Assembly: GCA_028694115.1 (NCBI GenBank) | Contig: JAQUUB010000064.1 | Coordinates: 1 to 15,493, forward strand | Length of the DNA stretch: 15,493 bases | Source of the DNA: Lachnospiraceae bacterium | GTDB taxonomy: Bacteria; Bacillota_A; Clostridia; Lachnospirales; Lachnospiraceae | Direction: 5' to 3' | Shown: in pieces, positions 7,790-14,895 of the stretch | Position numbering within the stretch: the stretch's first letter is position 1 | How the letters are laid out: each line of letters opens with the position of its first letter | The notes under the pieces: generated by a model | The model's database searches: none | What the model was told of the DNA's origin: nothing | Seen by the model: the letters and a program-made list of their open reading frames with translations, nothing else | Made by a program: the position numbers and the translations under genes

Positions 7790-9427
7790 TTAATCATTCG
7801 ATTCGTACTTACTCCACGAACGACCAAATAGTTCATTTTCGGCCGATAAGCGTAGAATTGCTGTTTCTTCTAAAATTTTATGTGCCTTCTCAGTAGTAGA
7901 GTCAGCTTTATCAAATGCAATGAAAACCTGGCCTCTATTAGATTGATAACGTTCCAATATATGCTCTAGATGTATATCCCCAATACGTTTAAGAATATTG
8001 GAATCATGAATGAGAGCAGGGATTGGGCGCAATTCAAATATACTTAAATCGTAAACAACAAGGCTCTTGAATGCTGTTCCTTCACTTGTGTTGCCAGGTG
8101 TTTCAAAGATGATTTCTTTTTGAGGCGTTATATATAAAAGTGGAGCGGTTTCCTGCTGCTCAGTTACTACACCATTAATTATTTCCATGCGGGGATTAAT
8201 ACTATCTTGTATTTCTTCCAACATTTCGGATTGTTGTTGCAACAGTTTTTCCAGCTTTTGTTCCGCTTTGTATCGAGATTCCTGCAGCTCTTTTTGATGA
8301 ATCAACTCCACTGTTTCTTCTTCAAGTCTATCAATACTTTTAGACACATTAACACACTGAGACAGTACTCTCTCAGACATCTCTTTAGCTACACCGGATT
8401 CTTCGATTTTTCGATTTAGACGATTTATTTCTTTATCATATTCATAGATCAACGGTTGTAATCGTTCAATTTCCTGATCCATTTCCTCGCCTAGAATTTC
8501 TCTTATTTTCATATGGAAATGTTCAATTTCTTCAAATGCTTTTATATTGGCATTTGGAAAGAAACGTTCCAAGGATTCGAATTCACTTACAGTTTCATCC
8601 TTGTTATCAGCGATATTGCTCTTAATAGCATTTAGCTGGGAGTGCAGGCGATTACGTTTGCGAATAAAATTATTCAACTCTTTCTGAACTGCTGTTATTC
8701 GTTCAAATGTTTGTGTGTCAAACCCAAATGTTGCTAAACGAGCTTCTTCGCTATTTTTCATCAGCTTTTGAAGCCTGTTCTTCAATGACTCGATAGTCTT
8801 TTGGTTACTTTCAATTTTCTCTATGTCTACCTTCTGACGTTGTCGAGATTTGAGTTGTGAAGACTTAATTCCGTATTCTTCCTCCATACTCTTGATGGAA
8901 GCAAGAATTTTATAATGACCGAATAGTTTTAATAGAAAATCTACAGCCCTTTCATCTTGCTCACGGGGCTTTACAATCAATGGATACTTTTCCAATGTGT
9001 TTTCACGTCCATAAATACGAAAGAAACGTTCAGTTAATTCTGAAAACGTAAGATATGGAAGTCCAACTTTATATTCCTGAAACAGAAAAGTTCGATATTC
9101 GTCAAGCGACAATTTTGCAATGAAATGGTGATTTTTATCGCTACGATATATATTTTTAGGATCATCAGTGCTTCTATAGAAATAGTATAGCTGTTCCTCA
9201 AACTCAAAAGTGAAATATATTGTATGTGGACCTATTTCCTTTTTAATGTCATCCGTAAGGGAGTAGTAACTTTCACCACCGAATACATAATCTATAATCC
9301 ATAGAAATGTTGATTTTCCTATAGCGTTGCTACCACCTGAACTACCTAAAACTGTATTTAGGCCTGAATTAAACCGGATAATTTGATGATCCGAAGCAAA
9401 TTTCTTACATTGAATCTCTTTCAACAT
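7790..9427 (-). CDS. ABC-3C system ATPase, DUF2326 family (SMC/Rad50-like)
   Basis: This 545-residue protein has the layout of the DUF2326 ATPases of ABC three-component conflict systems. Near the N-terminus is an unusual Walker A, GGSNAIGKST (Lys38). A long charged coiled-coil region runs from about 165 to 405. The C-terminal half-ATPase contains GQVFIAFDKADS (about 500-510), the Walker B-like strand. Such proteins dimerise like SMC/Rad50 and are thought to sense or clamp nucleic acid. I chose the ATG at 9427: the longer frame begins with TTG at 9451, whereas MLKEIQCKKF is the usual family start and an AGGAAGGG site lies 14 bp upstream. This start overlaps the end of the upstream middle-component gene by 23 bp, typical of coupled translation. 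The family call rests on N- and C-terminal motifs together with the gene order. Confidence 0.85.
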   Translation of the reverse strand: MLKEIQCKKFASDHQIIRFNSGLNTVLGSSGGSNAIGKSTFLWIIDYVFGGESYYSLTDDIKKEIGPHTIYFTFEFEEQLYYFYRSTDDPKNIYRSDKNHHFIAKLSLDEYRTFLFQEYKVGLPYLTFSELTERFFRIYGRENTLEKYPLIVKPREQDERAVDFLLKLFGHYKILASIKSMEEEYGIKSSQLKSRQRQKVDIEKIESNQKTIESLKNRLQKLMKNSEEARLATFGFDTQTFERITAVQKELNNFIRKRNRLHSQLNAIKSNIADNKDETVSEFESLERFFPNANIKAFEEIEHFHMKIREILGEEMDQEIERLQPLIYEYDKEINRLNRKIEESGVAKEMSERVLSQCVNVSKSIDRLEEETVELIHQKELQESRYKAEQKLEKLLQQQSEMLEEIQDSINPRMEIINGVVTEQQETAPLLYITPQKEIIFETPGNTSEGTAFKSLVVYDLSIFELRPIPALIHDSNILKRIGDIHLEHILERYQSNRGQVFIAFDKADSTTEKAHKILEETAILRLSAENELFGRSWSKYESND

Positions 9428-9644
9428 AGCGTAGAACCATCCCTTCCTCAATTAGTTCAATTTTATCTAATGCAAACAAGCAGTCTAAAGCACTTAGAAA
9501 ATCAGCCATGTCCTTTTTACGTGAGGCGGTTAGTTCAAACAGTTCCTTAGGGGACATATCCTGTTGAGCCAACGCCGCTAATATATCTGGAAAAAGGGCA
9601 ATAATACTGTTTGTATAGCATGTTACTTTACTTGGTAATCTCAT
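9405..9644 (-). CDS. ABC-3C system middle component (small adaptor)
   Basis: A 79-residue protein between the large ABC-3C component and the DUF2326 ATPase. The sequence MRLPSKVTCYTNSIIALFPD, the later ALDCLFALDKIEL segment and the compact helical size resemble the small winged-helix-like middle components of ABC-3C systems, probably the MC6 class. This part is thought to bridge the ATPase and the large component. The ATG at 9644 is preceded by GAGGTG; a GTG four codons upstream (9656) is the alternative. Its start lies inside the end of the upstream gene and its end overlaps the downstream gene, so the three genes are translationally linked. No catalytic residues are visible. The subclass is uncertain, the role by context is fairly secure. 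Confidence 0.75.
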   Translation of the reverse strand: MRLPSKVTCYTNSIIALFPDILAALAQQDMSPKELFELTASRKKDMADFLSALDCLFALDKIELIEEGMVLRYVERDSM

Positions 9645-10866
9645 CAAACACCTCACACCTTTGCACGAAGTAGGAGATTATTACCTCACAAGCTTCTCTG
9701 TATTTGCGTCCGGTCTTATCAAATAATGTCTCAACAAGAATGTTGTAAATAGCACTTTGTGAAATATCTGATTCATTTGCATCTTCATACATTCGTTTAA
9801 CATTTTTAGCAAACCTATCCACGTTTAATTTGTTTTCTCCTGCCAGTCGATATAGTGCATCATTGACACCTTCATATAACTGTCTAACGTCAAAGAGAAT
9901 TCTTTCTTTCAAGCGTTTTTCAGTAATTTTATTCTCAACTTTAACAGGTTCTATTTTGAGTTGTGTATCGGCAGTAACATCCATTAAATCGACTTCTTGA
10001 AGTACTTGTTCAATTTGCTTTTCTATCGTATATCGTGAGGTTGCATCTCTTGCTACCATAAGAATTTCTAAGTCATGCTTGTCAGATAGTAAAGCTAGTT
10101 TATCTTCCTCGGAGGCGTTTTGTATTTCTCTTTCACAGTCAACGCATAGAACAACATCATCGGTTCCGGAAATATGAACGACCTTAGCATAGTTAACATC
10201 AGTGCCTTCTTTTTTTATCCCTAAAACTCTACTGCACTTTTGGCATTTGCCACCTGTTTCTGCTAGTAAGATCAAAGCACGATCGTCAATCGTAATTTCA
10301 TTGGCTGTCTCCATAGAGAAATTACTGTATTTTGTAATAAAGCTTATGTTTGATTTTTGATCATTAAAGGACTGTATGTACTCGTCGGTTATCTCATTTA
10401 CACTAGCTTCACAATTTCGGTTTTCGACATTGAATATTGTATATAGAAATATTCCTGCGAGAAAGTCTTCAAGTACAAAGGCATTACGCTTTACAATGGT
10501 TTCCTTTGTCATGTCATTTATTTTTTCAACAATTGTATCATGCTCAATTGCATCATCAGAAGCAATAATATCTTTCAAAGCAAGAATAATCAAGCTCCGT
10601 TTATTGCTATCTAACATTTGAATAATGTTCTTCTTAAAATAATCTGTGACAGCACGAGGATTTGATGTTAGAGCAGCATCAGTTACAATGCGGGACAGAT
10701 TTTTTTTGCCTTTCACCAAATCCGAAGTGGTTCCATCATCGTCACGAATATCATAATTGGGCTCAATAGAAAGAAGTATACTACCACACAACCATTTTTG
10801 TGAAATGCTCTTTACCTTGCAAATTTTTAAAATTGTTATAAGAGTACCAAAGCACAATTTTTTCAT
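9628..10866 (-). CDS. ABC-3C system large component with Cys4 zinc-knuckle insert
   Basis: At 412 aa it begins MKKLCFGTLI, and ends in a helical domain with YFVQRCEVFDEI, which resembles the conserved end of ABC-3C C-terminal-domain proteins. In the middle, CQKC (208-211) and CVDC (241-244) with His231 between them form a probable treble-clef or HNH-like zinc site. The region between the N-terminal domain and the knuckle (60-200) is alpha-helical. In ABC-3C systems this protein carries the variable effector part; here the Cys4 module is the only effector candidate, and the catalytic His-Asn-His pattern is incomplete, so it may bind nucleic acid or zinc instead of cutting. The ATG has a GGAGG site 8 bp upstream and lies 24 bp after the repressor gene. 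It overlaps the next gene by 17 bp. Confidence 0.75.
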   Translation of the reverse strand: MKKLCFGTLITILKICKVKSISQKWLCGSILLSIEPNYDIRDDDGTTSDLVKGKKNLSRIVTDAALTSNPRAVTDYFKKNIIQMLDSNKRSLIILALKDIIASDDAIEHDTIVEKINDMTKETIVKRNAFVLEDFLAGIFLYTIFNVENRNCEASVNEITDEYIQSFNDQKSNISFITKYSNFSMETANEITIDDRALILLAETGGKCQKCSRVLGIKKEGTDVNYAKVVHISGTDDVVLCVDCEREIQNASEEDKLALLSDKHDLEILMVARDATSRYTIEKQIEQVLQEVDLMDVTADTQLKIEPVKVENKITEKRLKERILFDVRQLYEGVNDALYRLAGENKLNVDRFAKNVKRMYEDANESDISQSAIYNILVETLFDKTGRKYREACEVIISYFVQRCEVFDEITK

Positions 10867-10890
10867 ACATTATGCCTCCTTTCAGTGAAA

Positions 10891-11109
10891 TTAACTATTT
10901 GAAGTATCATCGTCGATGAAGTCAACAACATCGCCAATATTGACATCAAGAGCTTTACAGATTCTTCCTAACACATCCATGCTTACTGGTAGTTCTTTAC
11001 TCATTTTGGCTATCGTTGTCGACGTCAAATTCGTCTTTGCCATTAAATCTTTTTTCATCATCTTTTTATCAATTAAAAGTTTCCACAGTTTGTTATAACT
11101 AAATGCCAT
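10891..11109 (-). CDS. XRE/Cro-type transcriptional regulator, first gene of the defence operon
   Basis: A 72-residue protein, almost entirely one Cro/CI-type five-helix domain: YNKLWKLLIDKKMMKKDLM, then the recognition helix in LTSTTIAKMSKE, then VLGRICKALDVNIGDVVDF. Small regulators of this kind act as dimers and often repress their own promoter. The ATG has a GGAGGAG site at 11116-11122. Immediately upstream are a consensus -10 with 17-bp spacing and several palindromic elements, so autoregulation of the whole six-gene operon is likely. It could delay expression of the nuclease after entry into a new host, like the controller proteins of some restriction systems; that role is inference. 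Confidence 0.92.
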   Translation of the reverse strand: MAFSYNKLWKLLIDKKMMKKDLMAKTNLTSTTIAKMSKELPVSMDVLGRICKALDVNIGDVVDFIDDDTSNS

Positions 11110-11131
11110 TTATATCTCCTCCAAGCATTAT

Positions 11132-11155
11132 TGGATGGTATCCAGAGACGCGTCT
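11132..11155. promoter_or_regulatory. two palindromes at the operon transcription start
   Basis: TGGATGGTATCCA (11132-11144) and the perfect palindrome AGACGCGTCT (11146-11155) sit back to back between the -10 box and the ribosome site of the XRE gene. They could be additional operator DNA or a leader hairpin. Their sequence differs from the CATACTAA-type sites. Confidence 0.35.
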
Positions 11156-11160
11156 TTACT

Positions 11161-11189
11161 ATTATAGCAACATACTAAGCAAATTACAA
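11161..11189 (-). promoter_or_regulatory. promoter of the XRE/ABC-3C/RM operon
   Basis: On the minus strand TTGTAA (11184-11189) serves as -35, followed by a 17-bp spacer and a perfect TATAAT -10 (11161-11166), extended by TGC directly before it. Transcription would start near 11154, about 45 bases before the XRE start codon. Confidence 0.7.
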
Positions 11190-11210
11190 TTATTAGTATA
11201 AGTATGCTAA
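11171..11210. promoter_or_regulatory. candidate operator sites for the XRE repressor
   Basis: The imperfect palindrome TTAGTATAAGTATGCTAA (11193-11210, 7 of 8 arm positions paired) lies just upstream of the -35 box. A further half-site CATACTAAG (11171-11179), the reverse complement of CTTAGTATG, lies in the spacer between -35 and -10. The same half-site motif repeated across a promoter fits repressor binding by the adjacent regulator. Confidence 0.5.
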
Positions 11211-11272
11211 TTCTAACTTTGCGAACGCTTAGTTTAGTTGTTGTGGCAAGAGCGGATTAAAATTACTGATTC

Positions 11273-11294
11273 ACAGCGGAGTGACAGCGGAGTT
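11273..11294. repeat. 11-bp tandem repeat, two copies
   Basis: ACAGCGGAGTG (11273-11283) is followed at once by ACAGCGGAGTT (11284-11294), and a degenerate GCAGCTGAGGA comes next. Function unknown. Confidence 0.5.
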
Positions 11295-11389
11295 GCAGCT
11301 GAGGATTTAAAGCGTATGAACTTATAAAATTTAGATAGACAGTATAACTTGATGTCTATAAAAAAAATTTAATGCCTGATTTGCAATAA

Positions 11390-11542
11390 GGCAAAGGATA
11401 CATATTGTTTCACACTGTTAGTAAGAACAGTTGTGGACTAATAGAAGTACCTTACCTTGTTGCGCTTATTTTTAGGGTTTGTGTACTTCGTTTAGGCACA
11501 AGCCCTATTTTTGTATCCTTTGCCGCCAATGCAATCCGGCGG
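11390..11542 (+). ncRNA. candidate structured leader RNA / attenuator of the sigma-like gene
   Basis: A 13-bp perfect inverted repeat, GGCAAAGGATACA (11390-11402) with TGTATCCTTTGCC (11512-11524), closes a 109-nt interior. Inside are hairpin CACACTGTT/AACAGTTGTG (11411-11419 with 11426-11435, one bulge) and the terminator-like hairpin at 11474-11512. Directly after the closing arm, CCGCC (11523-11527) can pair with GGCGG (11538-11542), next to the AAAGGAA ribosome site. This last hairpin shares two bases with the closing arm, so the two cannot both form completely. The arrangement suggests conditional termination or initiation. It matches no riboswitch class I recognise. Confidence 0.5.
11474..11512 (+). 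terminator. intrinsic terminator in the leader of the sigma-like gene
   Basis: AGGGTTTGTG (11474-11483) pairs with CACAAGCCCT (11497-11506; one G-U pair), followed by A and five T (11508-11512). It stands 44 bp before the start codon of the downstream gene, so it would act as an attenuator unless it ends an upstream transcript. Confidence 0.6.
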
Positions 11543-11555
11543 AAAGGAATATTCA

Positions 11556-12203
11556 ATGAAAAAAGAAACACAGGAAATCAGAGTAAATGGAGCAGAGGAG
11601 GAACAGGTATTAATACCTATGATTATTGAGAGGGATTCTATCGAAGAACATGGTATGATAGTTGGTGTAAGCAAATCCCAAATTAGAAAATGGAGAGTGG
11701 GAAACAGAATTGTAGATGTGGTTCTGATTCCAGGAACTAAAGCGCAGTACGATGCCGTGATGAGTTCTTATTCAGCGGAGTTTAAAGCAGAGGACCGTGA
11801 TAAACGCTGCGAAGTAAGTAATGGGAAAGGAAAATTGATTAGGTGTCCAGAAAGTAACAAATGCAGTCAGTGCCCATATTCCACCTCATTGGATAAGAAG
11901 AACTTTGGAACATTAACTTTCAGTTGCCTGTCAGCAGAAAATGAAGATGGGGAAGAGGCTGATTTCGAAGCTATTTCACCAGAAACATATGGTTCAGCAG
12001 ATATCTATTTTGATATGCTGAATGAACTGATTAGTCGTGTGGGGGAAATCGACCCTAATTATGGTAGGATACTTCAGCTATTATCTGATGGATTCAGCCA
12101 TAGGGACATAGCGGCTGAAATTGGGATAGGTAAGAGTACAGTTACTGATAAAGTGGCAAAGATTAAAGAAATTGCAGTAGATTTACTGGATGATATAATT
12201 TAA
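11556..12203 (+). CDS. Cys-rich protein with sigma-70 region 4-like helix-turn-helix
   Basis: A 215-residue protein. The C-terminal part (about 166-210) includes ILQLLSDGFSHRDIAAEIG and GKSTVTDKVAKIKE, a sigma region 4 or LuxR-like helix-turn-helix. The central part has five cysteines (85, 97, 103, 106, 124), including CPESNKCSQC, probably a metal site. No sigma region 2 is present, so it is unlikely to be a complete sigma factor; it resembles the small sigma-like regulators found next to replication genes in Clostridia prophages and conjugative elements. I chose ATG 11556 because AAAGGAA lies 6 bp upstream; the frame is open back to a TTG at 11511, inside the leader structure. It is transcribed convergently with the polymerase gene. 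Confidence 0.75.
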   Translation: MKKETQEIRVNGAEEEQVLIPMIIERDSIEEHGMIVGVSKSQIRKWRVGNRIVDVVLIPGTKAQYDAVMSSYSAEFKAEDRDKRCEVSNGKGKLIRCPESNKCSQCPYSTSLDKKNFGTLTFSCLSAENEDGEEADFEAISPETYGSADIYFDMLNELISRVGEIDPNYGRILQLLSDGFSHRDIAAEIGIGKSTVTDKVAKIKEIAVDLLDDII

Positions 12204-12209
12204 AAAATT

Positions 12210-12254
12210 ATGGTAGCAGCACTTGAGTATAGAATCAGTGTTGCTACCATTTTC
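12210..12254. terminator. bidirectional intrinsic terminator
   Basis: ATGGTAGCAGCAC (12210-12222) pairs with GTGTTGCTACCAT (12238-12250) at 12 of 13 positions, with a T-run after it and an A-run before it. It separates the convergent sigma-like gene and the polymerase gene, and overlaps neither coding region. Confidence 0.85.
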
Positions 12255-14246
12255 TTAGTCTTTTTTATAGAACATTGTCTCATAGCCATCGGCACTTAAC
12301 TGCAGACCTTTTATCCACGGAGGAGTTATTCCCATCTGTTTACAGATGATATCAAAGGATTCATCCATAGGACATTCAATGATTAATTCGTCATGGATAT
12401 GACCACAGATGAAATAGGATTTAAGTGTATGCATAGCATAGCTAAGGATATCTCTTGAGATTGATTGCACAATGTTCTCCACAAATTTGGGACCATATGA
12501 TTCGATGCGTTCCCATTTTTTTGTTGTGCCGATACCTTCGTAAGTCACGGATTCTCCACCGAACTGATTAGCACCAATTTTTGGTTTAACATAAGTCAAC
12601 TTTCTGCCAGATGGGAGTTTGATGAAGAGCATACCACTTTGATAAATAAAGTAGATACCATGAGTTTCGGTAGTGGTTTTCTGTTTGATTGCAATTTTGA
12701 CTGCTTTATCAACATCCCACCAGAACTGTACGATGTTAGGGTTTGAGGTTCTCCATGCATTAACCAGAGATTGCAATTCTTCTTCAGCAAGACCCATATC
12801 TAATGCGCCCATCGATTTAAGGGCTCCACATCCACCGCCATATCCTAACCCAAGCTCCGTTAGCTTGCCCTTCTGGCGGAGATGGCTGTTCTGACCATGT
12901 TTTTCAACTGTAACTCCAAACATCGCAGAGGCACTTGCACAATAAATATCTTCATTATTAGCAAAGACTTTATTTCTCCATGACTCCTGTGCAAGGTGTG
13001 AGAGTACCCTTGCCTCGATTGCACTAAAGTCTGCTACAATAAATTTATATCCAGGCCTTGGAATAAAAGCGGTGCGGATAAGTTCCGACAATACTTCTGG
13101 GACAGAATCATAAAGCATTTCTAGTGCATCATAGTTACCGCCTTTTACAAGGTCACGAGCCTGTTCCAAATCTGGCATATGATTTTGAGGAAGGTTCTGC
13201 AATTGGATTATTTTTCCAGACCAACGACCACTACGATTTGCTCCGTAGAACTGGAACATCCCCCTAGCACGGCTGTCAGCACATACGGCATTTTTCATTG
13301 CCTGATATTTCTTTATACTTGATTTGGCAAGTTGCTGACGGAGAGTAAGTACATCGGAAAGTTCTTGTGGAGCATCCTTTAACATTTCTGCTACAGCCTT
13401 TTTACCAAGAGTATTGGTTTCAACTCCATTGTCAGATAGCCATTGTTTCATCTGTACCACAGAATTTGGATTATCAAGATTTGTGAGTTTCTTCATTTCT
13501 TCCGAGAGTTTTTCTTTAGAATGCGCATCCATTTTAATCGCTTGCTCAACAACATCCATATCAATAGCGATTCCACGGTCATTAATTTTTTGGTCAATGT
13601 GATATTCATCCCATACAAATTCAGGTACAGGAAACTTAACTAGCTTTTTCTGAATAGACATTTCAACTTCAACATCCCTGCGATTATAGGATATGAAAGT
13701 TGTCCATTTGTCTGTATTATGCATTGGGAGATTACGAGTGCGACTATTATTTGTTTTTGTAGGTTTGCACGGAACACAGAAATAGCGAATTAGATCCCGA
13801 CCTTCCTTCATTTTCTGTTCTTGTAATCCAAGCACCGCACCTACACCTTCAAGCGATAATGGCAGTCCAATGTAAGCAGACCATATCATGGAGCACTTCC
13901 ATGAGGAGGGGTCTAGGTAGTTACCGACAGTATCATCCCTGGTACTGTCGCTGCTGAAATGTTTAGGATAATTTCTTCTAAGCCATACTGACAGGCAGAT
14001 ACGTTCAAATGATGCATTGAATGCCCATTTGGTGATGGATTTATCTAATAGTGCAGCTATTATTTCTATTGGAACTTCTTCGCCGTTAGCTAAGTCTATG
14101 ACAGTAACCTCACCGCCATTGATGGAGTAGGCGAATAGGAGAATTTCAAAATTGGGGGATTCTGTGTATTTGTAGATTCCACATTTCTTCAAATCGATAT
14201 CAGAAAAAGTCTCAAGATCTATTGATAATGTTTTGATTTTGTCCAT
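12255..14246 (-). CDS. family A DNA polymerase, phage/mobile-element type, with 3'-5' exonuclease domain
   Basis: A 663-residue replicative polymerase. The N-terminal exonuclease shows motif I SIDLET (Asp10, Glu12), motif II FNASFE (Asn77) and motif III YNRRD (Tyr187 to Asp191). The polymerase has motif A DFSAIEARVL (Asp406), motif B RQKGKLTELGLGYG (Arg457, Lys461, Tyr469) and motif C HDE (618-620). The shortness compared with Pol I (about 900 aa) and the absence of a 5'-3' nuclease domain are usual for phage and element polymerases. I chose the ATG at 14246 because AAGGATGGTG lies upstream of it; an ATG at 14258 would place AAGG directly against the start. Exonuclease motif II carries Glu where Pol I has Asp. 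It follows the DUF2815 and DUF2800 genes on the same strand. Confidence 0.93.
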   Translation of the reverse strand: MDKIKTLSIDLETFSDIDLKKCGIYKYTESPNFEILLFAYSINGGEVTVIDLANGEEVPIEIIAALLDKSITKWAFNASFERICLSVWLRRNYPKHFSSDSTRDDTVGNYLDPSSWKCSMIWSAYIGLPLSLEGVGAVLGLQEQKMKEGRDLIRYFCVPCKPTKTNNSRTRNLPMHNTDKWTTFISYNRRDVEVEMSIQKKLVKFPVPEFVWDEYHIDQKINDRGIAIDMDVVEQAIKMDAHSKEKLSEEMKKLTNLDNPNSVVQMKQWLSDNGVETNTLGKKAVAEMLKDAPQELSDVLTLRQQLAKSSIKKYQAMKNAVCADSRARGMFQFYGANRSGRWSGKIIQLQNLPQNHMPDLEQARDLVKGGNYDALEMLYDSVPEVLSELIRTAFIPRPGYKFIVADFSAIEARVLSHLAQESWRNKVFANNEDIYCASASAMFGVTVEKHGQNSHLRQKGKLTELGLGYGGGCGALKSMGALDMGLAEEELQSLVNAWRTSNPNIVQFWWDVDKAVKIAIKQKTTTETHGIYFIYQSGMLFIKLPSGRKLTYVKPKIGANQFGGESVTYEGIGTTKKWERIESYGPKFVENIVQSISRDILSYAMHTLKSYFICGHIHDELIIECPMDESFDIICKQMGITPPWIKGLQLSADGYETMFYKKD

Positions 14247-14262
14247 GATTGTCACCATCCTT

Positions 14263-14290
14263 ATAAATAAAAGGTGGCAGCATAGCCACC
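14263..14290 (-). terminator. hairpin with T-rich tail between DUF2815 and polymerase genes
   Basis: On the minus strand GGTGGC, a 6-nt loop and GCCACC (14273-14290) are followed by TTTTATTTAT. It looks like an intrinsic terminator placed inside an apparent operon, just ahead of the polymerase ribosome site, so it may reduce polymerase expression relative to the upstream genes or protect mRNA ends. Confidence 0.5.
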
Positions 14291-14318
14291 ACCAAGTTAG
14301 AGATTAAAGGGTTAAACC

Positions 14319-14882
14319 TTATGAAAGGAAATCATCATCGGAGTCTGTTGAGAAATCATCCTCTGCACGAGATTTGCCACCTAATGGAAGTCCTTCAGAA
14401 ATCTTCTGTAGATTATTTAGGCTACACGCTATCCCACGGTTCCCATTAGAGTTAAAAGCATATAAGCTGATAGAAGCTCTACCATAAACGCCAGAATATA
14501 CTTCGGAACGTTCAAAGATAGGATTACGGTCTGCATCAACAATACCTGGTGCAGTGGCGCTATTGGCATTGATGAAATATGCGTTCGCGTAAGTAGGGTC
14601 ATCTGGTCTTTCAACATCGCCATCGCGAAGGGGAATTTTAAGAACTGAAAGAGCAGGTACTGATTTACCATTACCTTTTAACTTTGATTCACCTTCTTTG
14701 TAAGCTGCCTCAATAGCTGCTTTGACCTTTTCAACTGTCTTAACATCGGATTTAGGAATAATGAGACTTACGCTATACTTAGGTGTTCCTCCGTTGATTG
14801 ATTTTGGATCCCACACATTTGCATAAGACCATCTTGTTTTTGGACCTGTAATAACTTTAGTTAGATTTGCTACTTTTGACAT
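14319..14882 (-). CDS. DUF2815 family protein, probable single-strand DNA-binding protein
   Basis: A 187-residue protein matching the DUF2815 layout: an N-terminal VITGPKTRWSYANVWDP, a beta-rich core with KYSVSLIIPKSD and the later VYSGVYGRASISLYAFN, and an acidic tail (DDFSTDSDDDFLS). Beta-rich cores with acidic C-termini are characteristic of phage single-strand binding proteins, and genes of this family lie beside replication genes in Clostridia elements. The role here is inference. I chose the ATG at 14882, which has AAGGAGG 8 bp upstream; further start codons in frame up to 14915 overlap the DUF2800 gene and lack a good site. The gap to DUF2800 is 13 bp, and 72 bp containing a hairpin separate it from the polymerase. 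Confidence 0.85.
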   Translation of the reverse strand: MSKVANLTKVITGPKTRWSYANVWDPKSINGGTPKYSVSLIIPKSDVKTVEKVKAAIEAAYKEGESKLKGNGKSVPALSVLKIPLRDGDVERPDDPTYANAYFINANSATAPGIVDADRNPIFERSEVYSGVYGRASISLYAFNSNGNRGIACSLNNLQKISEGLPLGGKSRAEDDFSTDSDDDFLS

Positions 14883-14895
14883 AATATTGTCCTCC

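Larger units (their letters stand above)
11110..11555. other. 446-bp divergent intergenic region between the operon and the sigma-like gene
   Basis: Its left third carries the minus-strand promoter and operator-like palindromes of the XRE operon (11132-11210). The centre has an 11-bp tandem repeat (11273-11294). The right third has the structured leader of the plus-strand sigma-like gene (11390-11542). A 29-codon plus-strand frame (11238-11327) is considered too short to call. Confidence 0.6.

Noticed and set aside
9428..9451. TTG at 9451 as the start of the DUF2326 ATPase
   Set aside because: The extra eight residues are not family-like, and the AGGAAGGG site falls within this codon run, fitting the ATG at 9427 instead.
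11238..11327. 29-codon plus-strand frame ending EDLKRMNL before a TAA, with protein-like composition
   Set aside because: It has no ATG or ribosome site and no recognisable family; it overlaps an 11-bp tandem repeat that may explain its composition. It could be a gene remnant but is not supportable.
14247..14258. ATG at 14258 as the start of the DNA polymerase
   Set aside because: The AAGG site would touch the start codon; the ATG at 14246 has AAGGATGGTG at workable spacing and matches the usual family start.
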